64,000 nt of DNA from Vandiemenella viatica (taxonomy: Eukaryota; Arthropoda; Insecta; Orthoptera; Morabidae). Where the stretch lies: positions 121,488,597 through 121,552,596 of the forward strand of contig CM061921.1 in assembly GCA_031002005.1 (NCBI GenBank), in the 5' to 3' direction. The position numbers and the translations under genes were made by a program. The notes under the pieces were generated by a model, which was given only the letters and a program-made list of their open reading frames with translations, did no database searches and was not told where the DNA came from. Shown here one piece after another: positions 47,285-58,729 of this stretch (the stretch's first letter is position 1; each line of letters starts with the position of its first letter).

Positions 47285-47640
47285 CAGACTTCATTTTCTT
47301 GGTACATAATATTGATCTCCGATTTGTGTATATTCCATGTTTGTCATTTGCAGATACTGTACCAAGCTAGGTGTTTTATGCTGAGACTGTCTTCTTGGTA
47401 CGATCTCGTGGCCCAGGGTCTGCACATTCCTTACCAAGGGATGTTTAGTGGAGCATGCTTTTGTCCAGAATTGGAGTCCCAGCTTCTTTCTTCTGAGTTG
47501 AAGTGGCGGTGATGCTGTTTCCACCTCCATCACTTGGGTGGGGGTGGTTTTAAGAAAACCACGAACTACTCGTAGGGCTGCAGCTTGAATACGGTCCAGT
47601 TTGACCAAACTTGACTTCGATGCCGATTGGTACAGGAAAC
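47285..47640 (-). pseudogene. LINE ORF2 post-RT linker
   Basis: KLDRIQAAALRVVRGFLKTT, PTQVMEVETASPPLQLRRKK and LGLQFWTKACSTKHP follow the RT. The block matches the thumb/linker seen between RT and RNase H in I-group and jockey-type elements (LxxIQxxxLRxxxGxxKTTP). Open for 105 codons. Confidence 0.7.
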
Positions 47641-47781
47641 TCCCGTACTCTATTCTGTTTTTAGTACATTTCGATAGACGGTTCCAAGTATTCTAGGGTC
47701 CGCACCCCCTGTTGGTGCAGCCAGTGCCTTTAGGCAGTTTAGGCGTTTCGAAGACGCGTGCTTAAGTTCTTCGATATGTTT

Positions 47782-48770
47782 CTAACATGATAGTTTGGTG
47801 TCAAACCACATGCACAAAAATTTCACTTCCTTAATCACATTTATCTGCTTTCGATTTAAAGTTATTGTGAAGTCATCTTCCTGGTAATGTCTTTGAGGAA
47901 AGACACATATTTTGGTTTTTTCCGTGCAGATTTCGAGACGTCTTTCTAATAGCTGTTTCTTAATATCCTTGAGTTCTTCTTCAATTAGTTTCCTTGCTCT
48001 TTCCTTATTAGGGTGGGATATGTACACGACGAAATCATCTGCATACTGTAGAAAGGAGACCAGGGCTCTTAAATTCTTGCATGTTCTTTCTGTGTACATA
48101 TTGAATAGAGCTGAGCTCATGGGGTCTCCTTGCAGGAGTCCTGGCAGACTTGTCTGCAGATCTTTTCCCCTGCACTGGTGAAGATATGATTCACCCTGCA
48201 TTGCAGATAGTTGTGGCACCATTGACTCAGATTACTGGAGAAGCCGTAGTTGATCATGATGTCCCGTAGTAGATTGATTTGGACATTGTTGTAGGCGTCT
48301 TTAATGTCCAGAAATGCTGCATTGAGATAATTTTTCCTAACATTGGTCACTTGAATGTCCGTTACTAGGGTACTTACATTGTCAATGGTGCTTTATCCCT
48401 TTCGGAAACCCGTAGTATGCCTATCTAAAATATTGTTCCGTTCGAGATACCATTCTATTCTATTCATCATTATGCACATCGCCTTGGCCATGCATGATCA
48501 ATATGTGATTGCATCTATGCCTGGGGAGGTGTCATCGCTTTTCAGGGCCCATTCTAGTTCAGACAGCTGAAATATCTCTTCATCATTACCGAAGTGGGCT
48601 CCTACTGAGTCGTTGTAAAGATTAGTTATGTCCTCTGTTGGTACAAAAGCGGGAGAGAAGGCAGTCAAGAATTGTTCTGCAGTGTTTCTGTCGGGCGTGA
48701 TCCAATGGGAATTCGCCTTTGAACCATCGTAATTTCCTCCAAACCACTTGGGTTGGAATACCATATTTGA
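47782..48770 (-). pseudogene. LINE ORF2 reverse transcriptase
   Basis: Pieces on the minus strand: KSDDTSPGIDAITY near 48520-48500, AAFLDIKDAYNNVQINLLR near 48320-48260, LPGLLQGDPMSSALFNMY near 48135-48080, and the catalytic LQYADDFVVYISHPNK near 48050-48000. ICTEKTKICVFPQR and IKEVKFLCMWFDTK lie toward 47800. All core RT motifs can be recognised, but at least three frame changes separate them. An extra tandem repeat sits just upstream at 48805-48846. Confidence 0.82.
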
Positions 48771-48804
48771 GACTGGAGCCTAGATTTTCTCATCCCTCTC
48801 GCTT

Positions 48805-48846
48805 AGCTCTCCTTATAGCTCTCCTTATAGCTCTCCTTATAGCTCT
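48805..48846. repeat. 12-bp tandem repeat, 3.5 units
   Basis: AGCTCTCCTTAT repeated three times exactly plus a partial unit, inside the LINE between endonuclease and RT. Confidence 0.9.
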
Positions 48847-49251
48847 TCTCGCTTCCACAGTCCTTTTTTTAAGTTGAAGGAAGTTTTCCAAGGTTGCTTC
48901 GCGCATGTACAGTTTTGTATCTAGTCTTCGAAAGGCAACAGCTCTTGAGCACTCACTGTTCCACCAAATTTTCCTGGTATGCTGCCTTTTCTGTCTTATG
49001 TTGCGAGCGGGAATTGATTTTTGGGCAGCTGAGAGTATTATTTCCTCTGTTTTGTTGTATCTTCCTTGTATTTCTGTTGATTGTCCATCATATTGAGGCA
49101 GTTTCTCCCTAATCTCTTTTTGATATCGTGACCAATTCGCCTTCTTGCAATTCCATTGTCTGAATACGCAAGCGCTTAGCTGCTCTATATGGGTATCAAA
49201 GCTTATTTTGATGACGAAGTGATCGCTTCCAACTGTGTCACGAAGAATTTC

Positions 49252-49809
49252 TCATTTGGTTCTGTGGACAAGATCCTCACTTACTAACCAAACGTCAGGC
49301 GAGGTATTGTTTTGAAGTGGGTAACCGAGTCTCGTCCCACCTTCGTTGCTGAGTACGACGGAGGAGGATTCTGAAATGGCTAGGGCCAGCTCTTCTCCTT
49401 GGTGGTTTGCCTTGATTCCCTGCCATAGGGGATGGTGGGCGTTAAAGTCACCTCCGACCAAACAGCCCTGCGGCAACTTGTTGAAGAGTTCGGTCCATTC
49501 CTCCTGCATCACATTGACATGAGGCGGCTTATGTAACACAACTGACTTGCATGATCTCCCTTTTCCGAGATTGATTGCAAGGATCTCCATGTTATCATTG
49601 GGTGGTGTAATTTGTTGAGAAGAAGCCCTTATATTCTTTCTTATCATGATGGCAACGCCGCCATACCCATCCTCTATGTATTTCCTGAAGATATTGAAGT
49701 CCTTATGTATTATATTGTAAGAGTTGCGCAACCATGTTTCTGAGATGAGGACTATATCGGCCATATTCTCTTTGATTATTGTTTGAAAATCCATCCACTT
49801 TGGTCGCAA
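49252..49809 (-). pseudogene. LINE ORF2 APE-type endonuclease
   Basis: An open stretch of 185 codons: IVLISETWL (catalytic E region), FRKYIEDGYGGVAIMIRKNI, AINLGKGRSCKSVV, GGDFNAHHPLWQG (the GDFNAHH signature) and NTSPDVWLVS. The last block replaces the usual SxIDLxxxS end of the domain. This domain nicks target DNA to start reverse transcription. The final SDH block was not found beyond 49252, where the frame breaks. Confidence 0.85.
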
Positions 49810-49849
49810 GCTTCGAGCGTTCTATTGCAAAACCGTAAGTTGAGTTGTC

Positions 49850-51362
49850 CTAGCCATCCATGATTAATAGATTTACTGCCTCCGAGGTGGCTCCACTTGG
49901 TCCCATTTCCTTTATCTCTTGGGCGTAACATCGAACTGCTTCCTCTTGGATTTTCTTCACAGCACCGGCTCTTATCTGGCCTTTCATCTGTTGAGATAAA
50001 ACCTTAACTACTATTTTTACTATTAAATTCACAATGTCTCCTCCTGACTCTCTGCTGATTATCTCTTTGTTGGTAGGTTCCTCAGTTTGGGTGGCAATGG
50101 ATTCTTTAGGTAGACTTGTAGTACTTTGTTGGATCTCTCTGATTAGGTTCATCCTTTGCTGCATCGTCACTGTACTGAAACTCTTGCCTTGATAAGAGGG
50201 AAGTCAGCTGATCTGTACTCGTAACTTGGGGGAGGGTTGTCCTGTTCCCGCTCGCCATTTTGGTCTTGATCTCTTCCTGCCGTTTGCGCTCCGGGCAGCT
50301 CCTGTCGTTAGCTTTGTGTTCTCCACCACAGTTTGAGCATTTTCTAAGATTATTTGTACAACTGGAAACATTGTGCTCTTCTCCGCACTTGAGGCATCTT
50401 TCCTTTCCTCTGCAAACTTTTGATACGTGACCGTATCTGTAACATTTAAAACACTGCGTCACGGGGCAAATATAAGGAGATACTTTGAATCTCAGGTAGA
50501 ATATTTATATCTCGTCAGGCAGGTATTGACTATCAAAAGTTATAAGAACAGTCTGCAGAGGCTGGATTTCTGTCCTTTAATCCTTGGATATTTTCTTACT
50601 AAATCGTCGAATATCGATGATCGGTGCGGACGATATGGCATTTATTTTTATCTCTTCTGTAAGATCCGTAGGAACAAATTTGATAACGTCCTTTCATTCA
50701 ACACGGCCGGCTGGAATATAAGATCTCAACTCCAGGGATTGGAGAAACATCTTATTATCCACGAAACCGTTGGCGGAGCTGGCGTTTATAATTTCCATCT
50801 ACATACGGTTTTTCCCTAACTGGTTAAGCGTTTAAGACCACCAACTTTGTTTTAGAAATCTTTGCCCAACTGAATGGGGTGTAAAGTAGATCCATCAGAT
50901 GCGCTTTCAGTTATTACCACATAGGGACCATCCGCCTGATCATTATATAGCCTATTTCGCTGCACCGCCGTGACATGCTTTAGCTTGGTTTCTAAATCTT
51001 TCTCAAGACTTGCCTGACATGTTGTCATAAGATTCCCCATGGCGCTGCTCTGCTGGCCTGCATCTTCTGTTTGTATACTGGGCATTATTTGTGCGCTGGG
51101 TACCTGGTTGCAGGCTAGTTCCTTGTTTTTACAAGGAGTCAAATCAGTTATTGGTTCTTCTCCTTTTTCTCTCACGATAATTCTCTTGTCAACTGCTTTG
51201 CGTTTTTTTCTCAGGTTTTACTTTTCTTCTTCCTCTGTCGTTGTGGCTTGTTACTAATTTCTTCTTGACTGTCTCTGACATATCTTGGTCACATTGATAC
51301 ACTAATATTGGAGTATTATCCTCTTCCTTCCTCGGGTTGGACCCATCACTGGCCTCAGCCAT
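49850..51362 (-). pseudogene. LINE ORF1 (gag-like, zinc knuckles)
   Basis: MAEASDGSNPRKEEDN opens at 51362. A piece at 51175-50852 contains NDQADGPYVVITESASDGS and LHPIQLGKDF, resembling the RNA-binding start of I-element ORF1. Three CCHC knuckles are visible at 50462-50285: CFKCYRYGHVSKVC, CLKCGEEHNVSSC and CSNCGGEHKANDRSC. After that the C-terminal part to 49850 is acidic/glutamine-rich. ORF1 proteins of this class bind the element RNA. It is interrupted between 50850 and 50465. Confidence 0.75.
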
Positions 51363-51640
51363 TTCCTCTTGCCCTCGAAAACCGAAGGGGTCGACGAAAA
51401 GCGCTTAGCCTACGATGTATTACTAGGAGCAGATTTCTTCCCTCGACGTACAGTAAAATAGATGTACAATTATTCACTAAAAAAAGAGGTCCCGTAGGTA
51501 TCACTCAACCACCGTTAACACTGTTGTTAACAGAGGGTATAGAGCTTTGTAAGTTGTTAGTTTATCTTTTCGTCACTTGCAGCGCCACCATGCAATGTGT
51601 GGTATTGTTAACTTCCGGTTGACCGCTGTGCGCTTGTTTT

Positions 51641-53085
51641 CGTTAGCGATCCAGTCTGTGTACAAGATTTTACTGAGCTACTTTTTAAATACAGAACATG
51701 TAATCTGTCGAAGTGCCCTAAGCAAGAGAAGTATTCACAATATCAAAATTAATTAAGCCTTGAAAGTACCGTTTAATTGGAACCTTTTTGCCGCCGATTC
51801 GCTTCTTGTTTCTGAACCGATTGAAATAATTTTAAAACCTATAAATGCCATAGTGTTTTTATTACCGATTTCAGAAGAATTTTTTGGTTGTTTTTACAGG
51901 TTCTGTTGGAAAGAAGAACTCCTGAACATCAATCAAACATTGTTTGAAGTTGAGCTTGTTCTTCTGTATGCTAATTTCCCAAAGACTGATTTAGCGAGTT
52001 GTGGGTCGACCTTAAAAGTAAAATTTCTGTCTTTCACGAAGATAATATTAGCCATTAGTTTTTGAATCCTTTTCCTTCTATTCATTTTGTTGAGTCTAAA
52101 TGATTGGTCCATGTTGCTTGTTTTACGCAAAAGATGGGTCCATTGACGGCAAATAAAGACTTGGAACCGCTTGAGGATTTAAGTGCTGGTTTTTTTACCT
52201 TCCTGAACGCTGTTCACATTACGAATTGTTCAACATCAGGTAAATATCAGTTAACACGACAATTACCGGCGTAATTCCGTTTTTAATAATCCTTGTAGCG
52301 ACGAAAAAACAGTGCTAGAGACAAACTGGAAGTTGAGAATACCACTTTTTGGTGGCTATATTGAAGCTGTATACCGGTAGTGCTGCAGTATATTTACGTT
52401 TCATTAGGTATAGGCCATCGTATTGCATAACCAATACTCTGTTCTACTCACCTTCAATATAATTACGCATGAGCTAAAACCTAATTTTTCCTGTTGCATA
52501 TAGCATTATATTTAATGTTGTTTGATGTTCCCGCTTACCTATTTCAAGATGACTGGCTCTGTCTTTTCGTTAACACATCATTTGGCACTTACCGTTCAGT
52601 TGAAGTTTTTTGCACCTTGTTGAGGGCCTCTTGAACTTTTGACTTCTATCGAATAAGAAAGAGTTATTTATCTTACTTCCCAGTAAATTTGTTTTGTATT
52701 TGGAGTTTTTCCACTCAACTAGAAATCAATGTTGCTGAATTTTGCTTATAGTGTGTTTCAAAACTAGTTAGGTTAACGCTGTCCCGCGGCACGGCTCTGG
52801 GACAGAAGATACAAGATAGTGAAGCGAAATCAATTTTATCGCCAGCAGAGCCCACGAAATTTACCAAATTAGACTATTTAAAGCTGAAAGACATTCTGCA
52901 AGCCTGCTCCACATCTCTCAACAACACGTTCTATAACTCCAGCTTCAGAATACACACGTCCTTACAGCAAACCAACCGTGTGGATTGCTTATGGGTTAAT
53001 ATTAACTGCGCATTCGTTTCTATTCGGTCGCAGATGCCGTGGGTTGCGCCTGGAGCCGCGAACAACGCACATATTTATTTTTAAA
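51641..53085. other. No gene recognised
   Basis: The 101-codon plus frame at 51760-52065 has no domain I can name. No element ends seen. Confidence 0.4.
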
Positions 53086-54285
53086 TTAATTTAATTGCCA
53101 AGGATGATTTGCTCCGGTGGCAATTTCTCAATACACCTACCTTCCTATTTGTTATTTTAATTTTAAACTAACATTTGACCGCGACTTCATTCGCGTGGAC
53201 TAATATTGCATATTAGCCCCCGTGGCTCACTTAATCCAGCAAGATACTGGTCGTACGCTCAAATCAAAATATTTGACCTTTTTATTATTATTACTCGGCG
53301 ATTCACTAAAAGTGGGTGGCGGAGGGTGAATTGCACCAATCCTAATGTGTAACCACTTGTTCATAGGAAGGGATATACGGGATAAGGCAGGAGGCGCCCA
53401 TGGTCTTTTTTAGGAACCATCCCGACATTTGCCTGGAGAGATCTGAGAAAACCATGAAAAACCCAGATCAGGATGGCCGAAATGATTTATCGAGAGCTAC
53501 ACCTGTCAGATTTTAAGTTTACTCGCAGGGTAAATCATTCCTATTCAATTCCCTAATCGCTCGTGGAAAAAATAAATACTGAAATCTGTTCTGCCCCTGT
53601 TATCTCTTATTTTATTTTCGCGGTCATTCCTAGATTTCAATGTTGCTGGTAGTATTTGTTTGCTGTTATTCCGAAACAAGTCCGTCGTGAATCTTTCAAT
53701 TAGCTTCTGTCGAGAGCAACGCCTTCGGAGTTCCAAGTCTTCCCAACCTAAACTCCTTCAACATCGCAATTACGCTTTCTCTCCAACTATATATACCTGT
53801 CACGAATCGGGCGGCTCTTCTTTGGACCTTCTCCAAAGCCTCCATTAACCCGTTCTCATAGGGACCCCATACAGAACAACAATATTCTAAACGCGGACGC
53901 ACTAGTGACTTGTGTGCAATAGATTTAACTTCCGGTGTGCACTTTTTTTTTAAAATTACGACCTAAAAATCGTAGCATACGAATTGCTTTCACAATTATC
54001 TTCTCGATAAGCTCATTCCACAAGTTATTACGAATTGTTACCCCTACGTATTTAGCGGAATCTACCATTCTAAGGACAATGCCATTTATTGTATATTCAG
54101 AGCTAAACGGTGTCCACTTTTTACTTATACTTATGATTTGGCACTTTTTAGCGTTTAACTCCAACTGCCTGACTTTACGCCACGCAATTATTTTCACCTT
54201 AAAGCGGATACTAATTTTTGAGGCCTTTAATTTTAATTCCTCTCTTCAACAAGTCAAACATACTCTATTTTTCCCTTAGCACCAA
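53086..54285 (-). mobile_element. LINE 3' half (jockey/CR1-like) with nested SINE
   Basis: Minus strand. RT thumb and tail pieces: LELNAKKCQIISISKKWTPF and KYVGVTIRNNLWN at 54170-54010, then RPRLEYCCSVWGPYENGLME, EALEKVQRRAARFVTGIYSW at 53900-53770. The 3' UTR motif (complement of TTGCCACCGGAGC) is at about 53105-53125. This is the family of the 7.7 and 37.9 kb ends. The SINE at 53340-53484 lies between coding end and 3' UTR. Confidence 0.75.
53340..53484 (-). mobile_element. SINE family A fragment, minus strand
   Basis: TTTTAGGAACCATCCCGACA, TTTGCCTGGAGAGATCTGAG and CAGGATGGCCGAAATG match the complement of the SINE body. Left and right limits are approximate. Confidence 0.65.
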
Positions 54286-54379
54286 TGACATTGCATTAAT
54301 CAAAACCAAATTAAAATCCAAGCAATAGTTGTTTCTTAAATCGCATACACGGAAAAATTGTCATATATTTATCACCTTT

Positions 54380-55600
54380 GCTACATCACAATAAAACATA
54401 TAATGTTTCCCCCGCAGGATTGCGGGCTATAAATTAATAGACACTCCATCAACATCCAACCAGTAATTTTGCATGAATTGCATTCAACTAAACATTTTTA
54501 CTACATTTTTTCATTTCCGACTTCAAATCCCAATGAAATATATCCTGTTTTACCTGTGGGAACACGGACTATACACTAATCGAAATCCCAGTAAGAATCC
54601 GACAAACAGATTTTTTTTGTGAATCTCATTGAAAAATACTAATTTTGTAAATTTCTCAGTTTTTCCACATAACATCTACATGCATTTTATAATATTAAGT
54701 AGGTAAATTTGTTTTTCTACATAAGATCTTAGTTTTTCGACATCACAAGAATAGGCATTTAACGTTACTAATTTTGTAAATTTATCAGTTTTCGATATTA
54801 GTCTACATTAATATACATTTCCTTAGTGGTTTGATGTATTTAACATAACTAATTTGGTAAATTTCTCAGTTTTTCCAAATGACATCAATATGAAACATAC
54901 CCTATTTTATCGGCGTCACCACCACGAGCTGTAAATTAATCGAAACTCCTTGGAAAGTTGCTCGTTTTTGCATGACCCGAGATCAACAAGGAATTATCTT
55001 ACGATGTCACATTGAATTAAAATATACCTATTTTACCCGTGGGCCGAATGACTTTATGTTAATCAAAACCCTAACAAAATCCAGCCAGTAGTTTTAGCGT
55101 TAATCGCGTTCAGCTAAGAATTGTCTTAAATTTCTCATTTTCATTGACTCATCAAATTCAACATACCATATTTTGCCCGTTGGACCAAATGCTATAAATT
55201 AATCGAAATCCCATCAATGTACAACCAGTACTACTTACATGAATCTCGCTCAACGAAAAATGATCAAGTTATCATTTTTCAAATACTGTTTTAACCGTGG
55301 GCTTTGGCCCTTCTACATGACATCATAATGTTTTACCCGCGGTACCCTGGGCTGTACATTTACTGAAGCCTCAACAAAATCAGACAAGTACTTTTGCAGG
55401 AATCGTGTTAAACCAAAAACTGACCCTTTTTTAAATTTCTTTTTTTTTTCGACGTCACATTAAAATGGAACATACCATATTTTACACGCGAGACCATTGG
55501 CTGTACATTAAACGAAACCCCGTCAAATTTCGACCAGTAGTGTCTGCTAAATCTCGATCATCGTAACGCAGACAAACAATTTTTTATAAAATTTGATTCC
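54380..55600 (+). repeat. Degenerate tandem array, unit about 150 bp, 7-8 units
   Basis: Recurring order: GACATCACATT, then CATACCATATTTTACCCGTG, then GGGCTGTAAATTAATCGAAA, then CCAGCCAGTAGTTTTGCATG, then AATCGCGTTCAACTAAAAA and AATTTCTCAGTTTTT. Units start near 54385, 54520, 54880, 55000, 55150, 55315 and 55460, with a rearranged stretch at 54670-54880. The words given are composites of the commonest bases. Unit divergence is high, so the array is old. No known satellite recognised. Confidence 0.75.
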
Positions 55601-55634
55601 TTCTTTACAGCTCATTAATGGTAGCCACTACTCA

Positions 55635-55646
<12 letters not shown>

Positions 55647-55714
<68 letters not shown>
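55647..55714. repeat. (TA)n microsatellite
   Basis: Almost pure TA for about 68 bp with one phase break. Confidence 0.92.
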
Positions 55715-55814
55715 AAATACAAATGTACGGAATTTTTGCTGGTTACAGTTTTATTATATGTATAGATTCTTTAAATCCAGTTTCCTATCTCTCCTACTTT
55801 TGCCCTCTATGAAT

Positions 55815-57220
55815 TTTAATTTTAAATTCTTTTAGTGTTTTTGGCTCCGTGGTTCGGATTCCACGTTAAACTGTAGGTCCCAGAGGAAAGGAACTGGCCA
55901 TCCTACCTCTGACACAATGGCTTAGTATGCCTCCTTCGGGAGGATCCAACCAACCTTCGGGTTGTGGACTAAGTTAAGTTTTAGTGTTTTTGGTAAATTG
56001 TTCAGCACTTCTATTGGTAATTTATACCAATCCCTGACTCTCTGACCTACAAAATAAAATGTTCCGAATCCCTTATGTCTGAAATCACCTTCCAGATTGA
56101 GGTCATGATCGTTTTTACCTTCCATGCACTGATTCTTTCAACAATATCTTTCTAGGCGTCATAAAAAATGTACACTTCGAATACTCACAGCACTCTCTTT
56201 ACATTCCTCCTGTCTTCCAATCACATACAGTCCAGCTCCTGTATCATATAATTTACTAATTTTGTTCTACGGTTATTTCCACAAGCAAATCAAGATGTCC
56301 TTCTTTGCACACCTTTCCAATCCTGATTTGGTGGAAAATTTTGTCTGTCACGTACTGTACCCCTTTATTCAAGCGTTAGTATGACCAAAGTACCTCTCTT
56401 GTATATCCCCTTACCTCTTTTTCAATAAAAGTAAATTTTGAAACCTCTTCCTACTTTATTATAATTTTTATTCCAGTTACTTGAGACACCGCAAGGTTAT
56501 CATGCTTTATTATGAAGATATCCAACATGTTTGATCCGCTTGTGCTCTGCTCTACCACGTACGTTTAGACTCCTTACCTTACTAAGGTATTTGAAAATCT
56601 CCGTTCCCTTGTGTCATTAATCTTATTTCGTTCCCAGTCGACACCTGGTAAATTTAAGACCCCGCCAATAATTACTAGTCTACGCTCACCTCTGAACTTT
56701 GAATATGAACTTAGTTTCTCCTCCAAGAGCCTTATCTTCGAACTTTGTTCTTTGAATGTGATAAGCAGACAAAACCCCCGATGTTTTTTTTTCATCATCC
56801 CAGAAATCTACCCCAAGTAAATCATTCCTATGATATATTAACATCAGTGTATTGTAGTAGTCTTTGTTAACCAATATCAAAACTATTCCATGAATTGCTC
56901 CTCTATCTCTGCAGTAACCTTTATATCCATGAAGGAAAAACTCGTCTTGCACTTCTTCCTTTAATGAATATTTCACTGTGTTTAGTGTAACTCCTTCAGT
57001 TCACTAGCGTGTCTGGTTACTGGTTTTGAGATATTGTCAGCATTACTCTTCATTTTCCTTTTTGTTTCATCAGCTTCAACTATTTCTTTAGAATTTGATT
57101 ATTCCCATGGTGCATCTGCAGTCAGTATCCCTTTGGTCACTTATTTTTATCTTGCCACCTAGAAAAAGAGCCCTAACTGCATCATAACTCGTACAATTTT
57201 AGCTAACAACTCGGAAAGTA
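55815..57220 (-). mobile_element. LINE fragment (jockey/CR1-like) lacking the RT core
   Basis: Minus strand. Endonuclease pieces lie at 56980-56560: EEVQDEFFLHGYKGYCRDRG, RNDLLGVDFWDDEKK, LEEKLSSYSKFRGERRLVII and NLPGVDWERNKIND. The C-terminal tail is at 56330-55985 (VLNNLPKTLKLNLVHN near 56010), again ending in the family's LPKTLK block. The RT middle is deleted. The tail is interrupted by the SINE-like insert at 55845-55978. Confidence 0.78.
55845..55978 (+). mobile_element. Short SINE-like element (family E), 134 bp, 15-bp TSD
   Basis: Perfect direct repeats TTTTAGTGTTTTTGG at 55830-55844 and 55979-55993 flank it. Removing it restores continuity with the related LINE end at about 38.03 kb. 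The insert has TTCCACGTTAAACTGTAGGT, CCCAGAGGAAAGGAACTGG, two small stem-loops (CCTCCTTCGGGAGG and CCAACCTTCGGGTTG) and no A tail. A second diverged copy is at 31.13 kb. Mobilised probably by LINE machinery; the source RNA is unknown to me. Confidence 0.82.
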
Positions 57221-57339
57221 CCTCCTTTTATTTAGATGTAGACAATTCCAAGTAAAACCCCACAGACACAACCCTCAAGACAGATCTAAAATATTTCCCA
57301 AGGAGATTGGATATCTGAGGAGAATTCACGGAGTTTTAT

Positions 57340-57770
57340 GGGAAAACCTAGGGCTCAGCCAATCAGAGGCCTAGGTCATATGACGTCACTGGCCGGTGGT
57401 GGGGGTAGCCCAAGGCGGAATTTTGAGTTCAGCGTATCGGATTTCAATGTCGTATTATGTCACTGGTAGGAGCGTGACGTTGAGGGGCGTAGCCAATGGT
57501 GGCCAACAATCAGTGGAAATTCCCGTTAACGTAACAGCCACAGCCCTATGGATCGCTCTCTTTCTAGATTGGAATGTGAGGCTGTCCAACACAGCGCGCG
57601 TGGAGTAGCAGTCAGCTATTTCCGAGTGGAATTTTGGTCAGATCCCGAGGCTGGCTGTTTCCACACCCGCCATTTCGTGTGGCGGAAGGTAGTTGATCAG
57701 GTGACCAGCAAGCAGCCATTAGTGATCGCTGTCAACAAACACGGAAGACGGGAGTGAGCAAGTAAGAACA
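57340..57770 (+). promoter_or_regulatory. GC-richer segment with CCAAT and CRE-like sites, possible promoter
   Basis: Stands out from its AT-rich surroundings. GCCAATCAG at about 57358, TGACGTCAC at about 57381, a further GTGACGTT at 57475 and GCCAATGG at 57490. Two overlapping frames of about 70 codons and a GTAAGA at 57761 that could be a splice donor. It could be the promoter and first exon of an unseen gene or a fragment of a mobile element. No protein was recognised. Confidence 0.3.
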
Positions 57771-58499
57771 CGAAAACATCCAAAGTGACCAGGGAACGGA
57801 CAGGGATTCATTAGCCTTTGTTATCCACAGACAATGAATGTATTACGTGCCAAGCGGGTTGCGATATAACTCCATTAAACGTCCGCCTAACGCGTTTGCA
57901 CAACGCTGAGCATTACTATCACCGCAGGTGCACAGAAATATTTCAGCCCCGAACCAAGCATAGTATGAAAATAGTTATTATATATCAATTTTTGTAGGCG
58001 GGACCAAGAACTAGCATTTTAAATCTAGCCACATGCTTCGTCTGTTACGTGCTGTATTATATATTTTCAGCATGAAAAAAAATTCCATGCCAAGAGAGTA
58101 TAAAACCAGATTGAGACATTCTGATTGAATAAAAACTAGGAGACAGTGGGCTGAAACCATAAATGTTTCGTTTAAAATACATTAAGAATCTAAGTGGGAA
58201 AACGTGTGTAACTCGGGAATTTGAAATGGTAGAACATCGAGGAGGATATCTTTTAGATGCTGTTTTGTGGTGAATTATTATAGTGGACATACTATTATTA
58301 ATCATTTAATCCCTTGCAATGTAGTACATCAATACTGCATATACCTTATTCCCTTTAAAATTGACTATACATCGTAGCGTAGAATTATAATATTCCACAC
58401 AACTCGAATAGATCTAGCAATATATATGTTAATGTTCCGTTTTTCATCACTAGCATAGAAGAAAACTGTACCTAAAACATTTTTTTCATGTAAAGTTTC
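57771..58499. other. No gene recognised
   Basis: AT-rich; the minus frame at 58057-58305 has no known domain. Confidence 0.4.
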
Positions 58500-58645
58500 A
58501 CTGTTTCAGGTTATTCCTCGATATCTTATTCCAGACCTTGACTTCACTGACTACAAGTGATAACTTCGCACTCCCTTATGCCTAAAATCAGTACTACTTC
58601 ATGGTCATAGTCCTTTCTCCCATCCACATAGTGTACATAATTAAA
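58500..58645 (-). mobile_element. LINE tail fragment, minus strand
   Basis: Aligns with 38.04-38.18 kb and 56.02-56.12 kb: CTTATGCCTAAAATCAGT and TCATGGTCATAGTC match the C-terminal coding tail of that LINE family. Confidence 0.5.
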
Positions 58646-58729
58646 ATATTATTCACTAAGATACGGAAAACATGTCAACATCGTGTTGAATTAGAGTTGG
58701 ATTCGTTATGAATAGAGAGTGCAGGTAAA

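Larger units (their letters stand above)
46080..51640 (-). mobile_element. I-type LINE, near full length, broken
   Basis: Minus strand; A tail as a T run at 46080-46092. Order in element sense: ORF1 with CCHC knuckles (ATG near 51362), ORF2 with APE endonuclease, RT, linker, RNase H and a cysteine-containing tail. The presence of an RNase H domain after RT together with a zinc-knuckle ORF1 points to the I group. Each domain is readable, but stops and shifts divide them. The 5' end is estimated and no TSD was found. Confidence 0.85.

Noticed and set aside
55618..55812. Frame with YIYIYIYI run
   Set aside because: Translation of the TA microsatellite.
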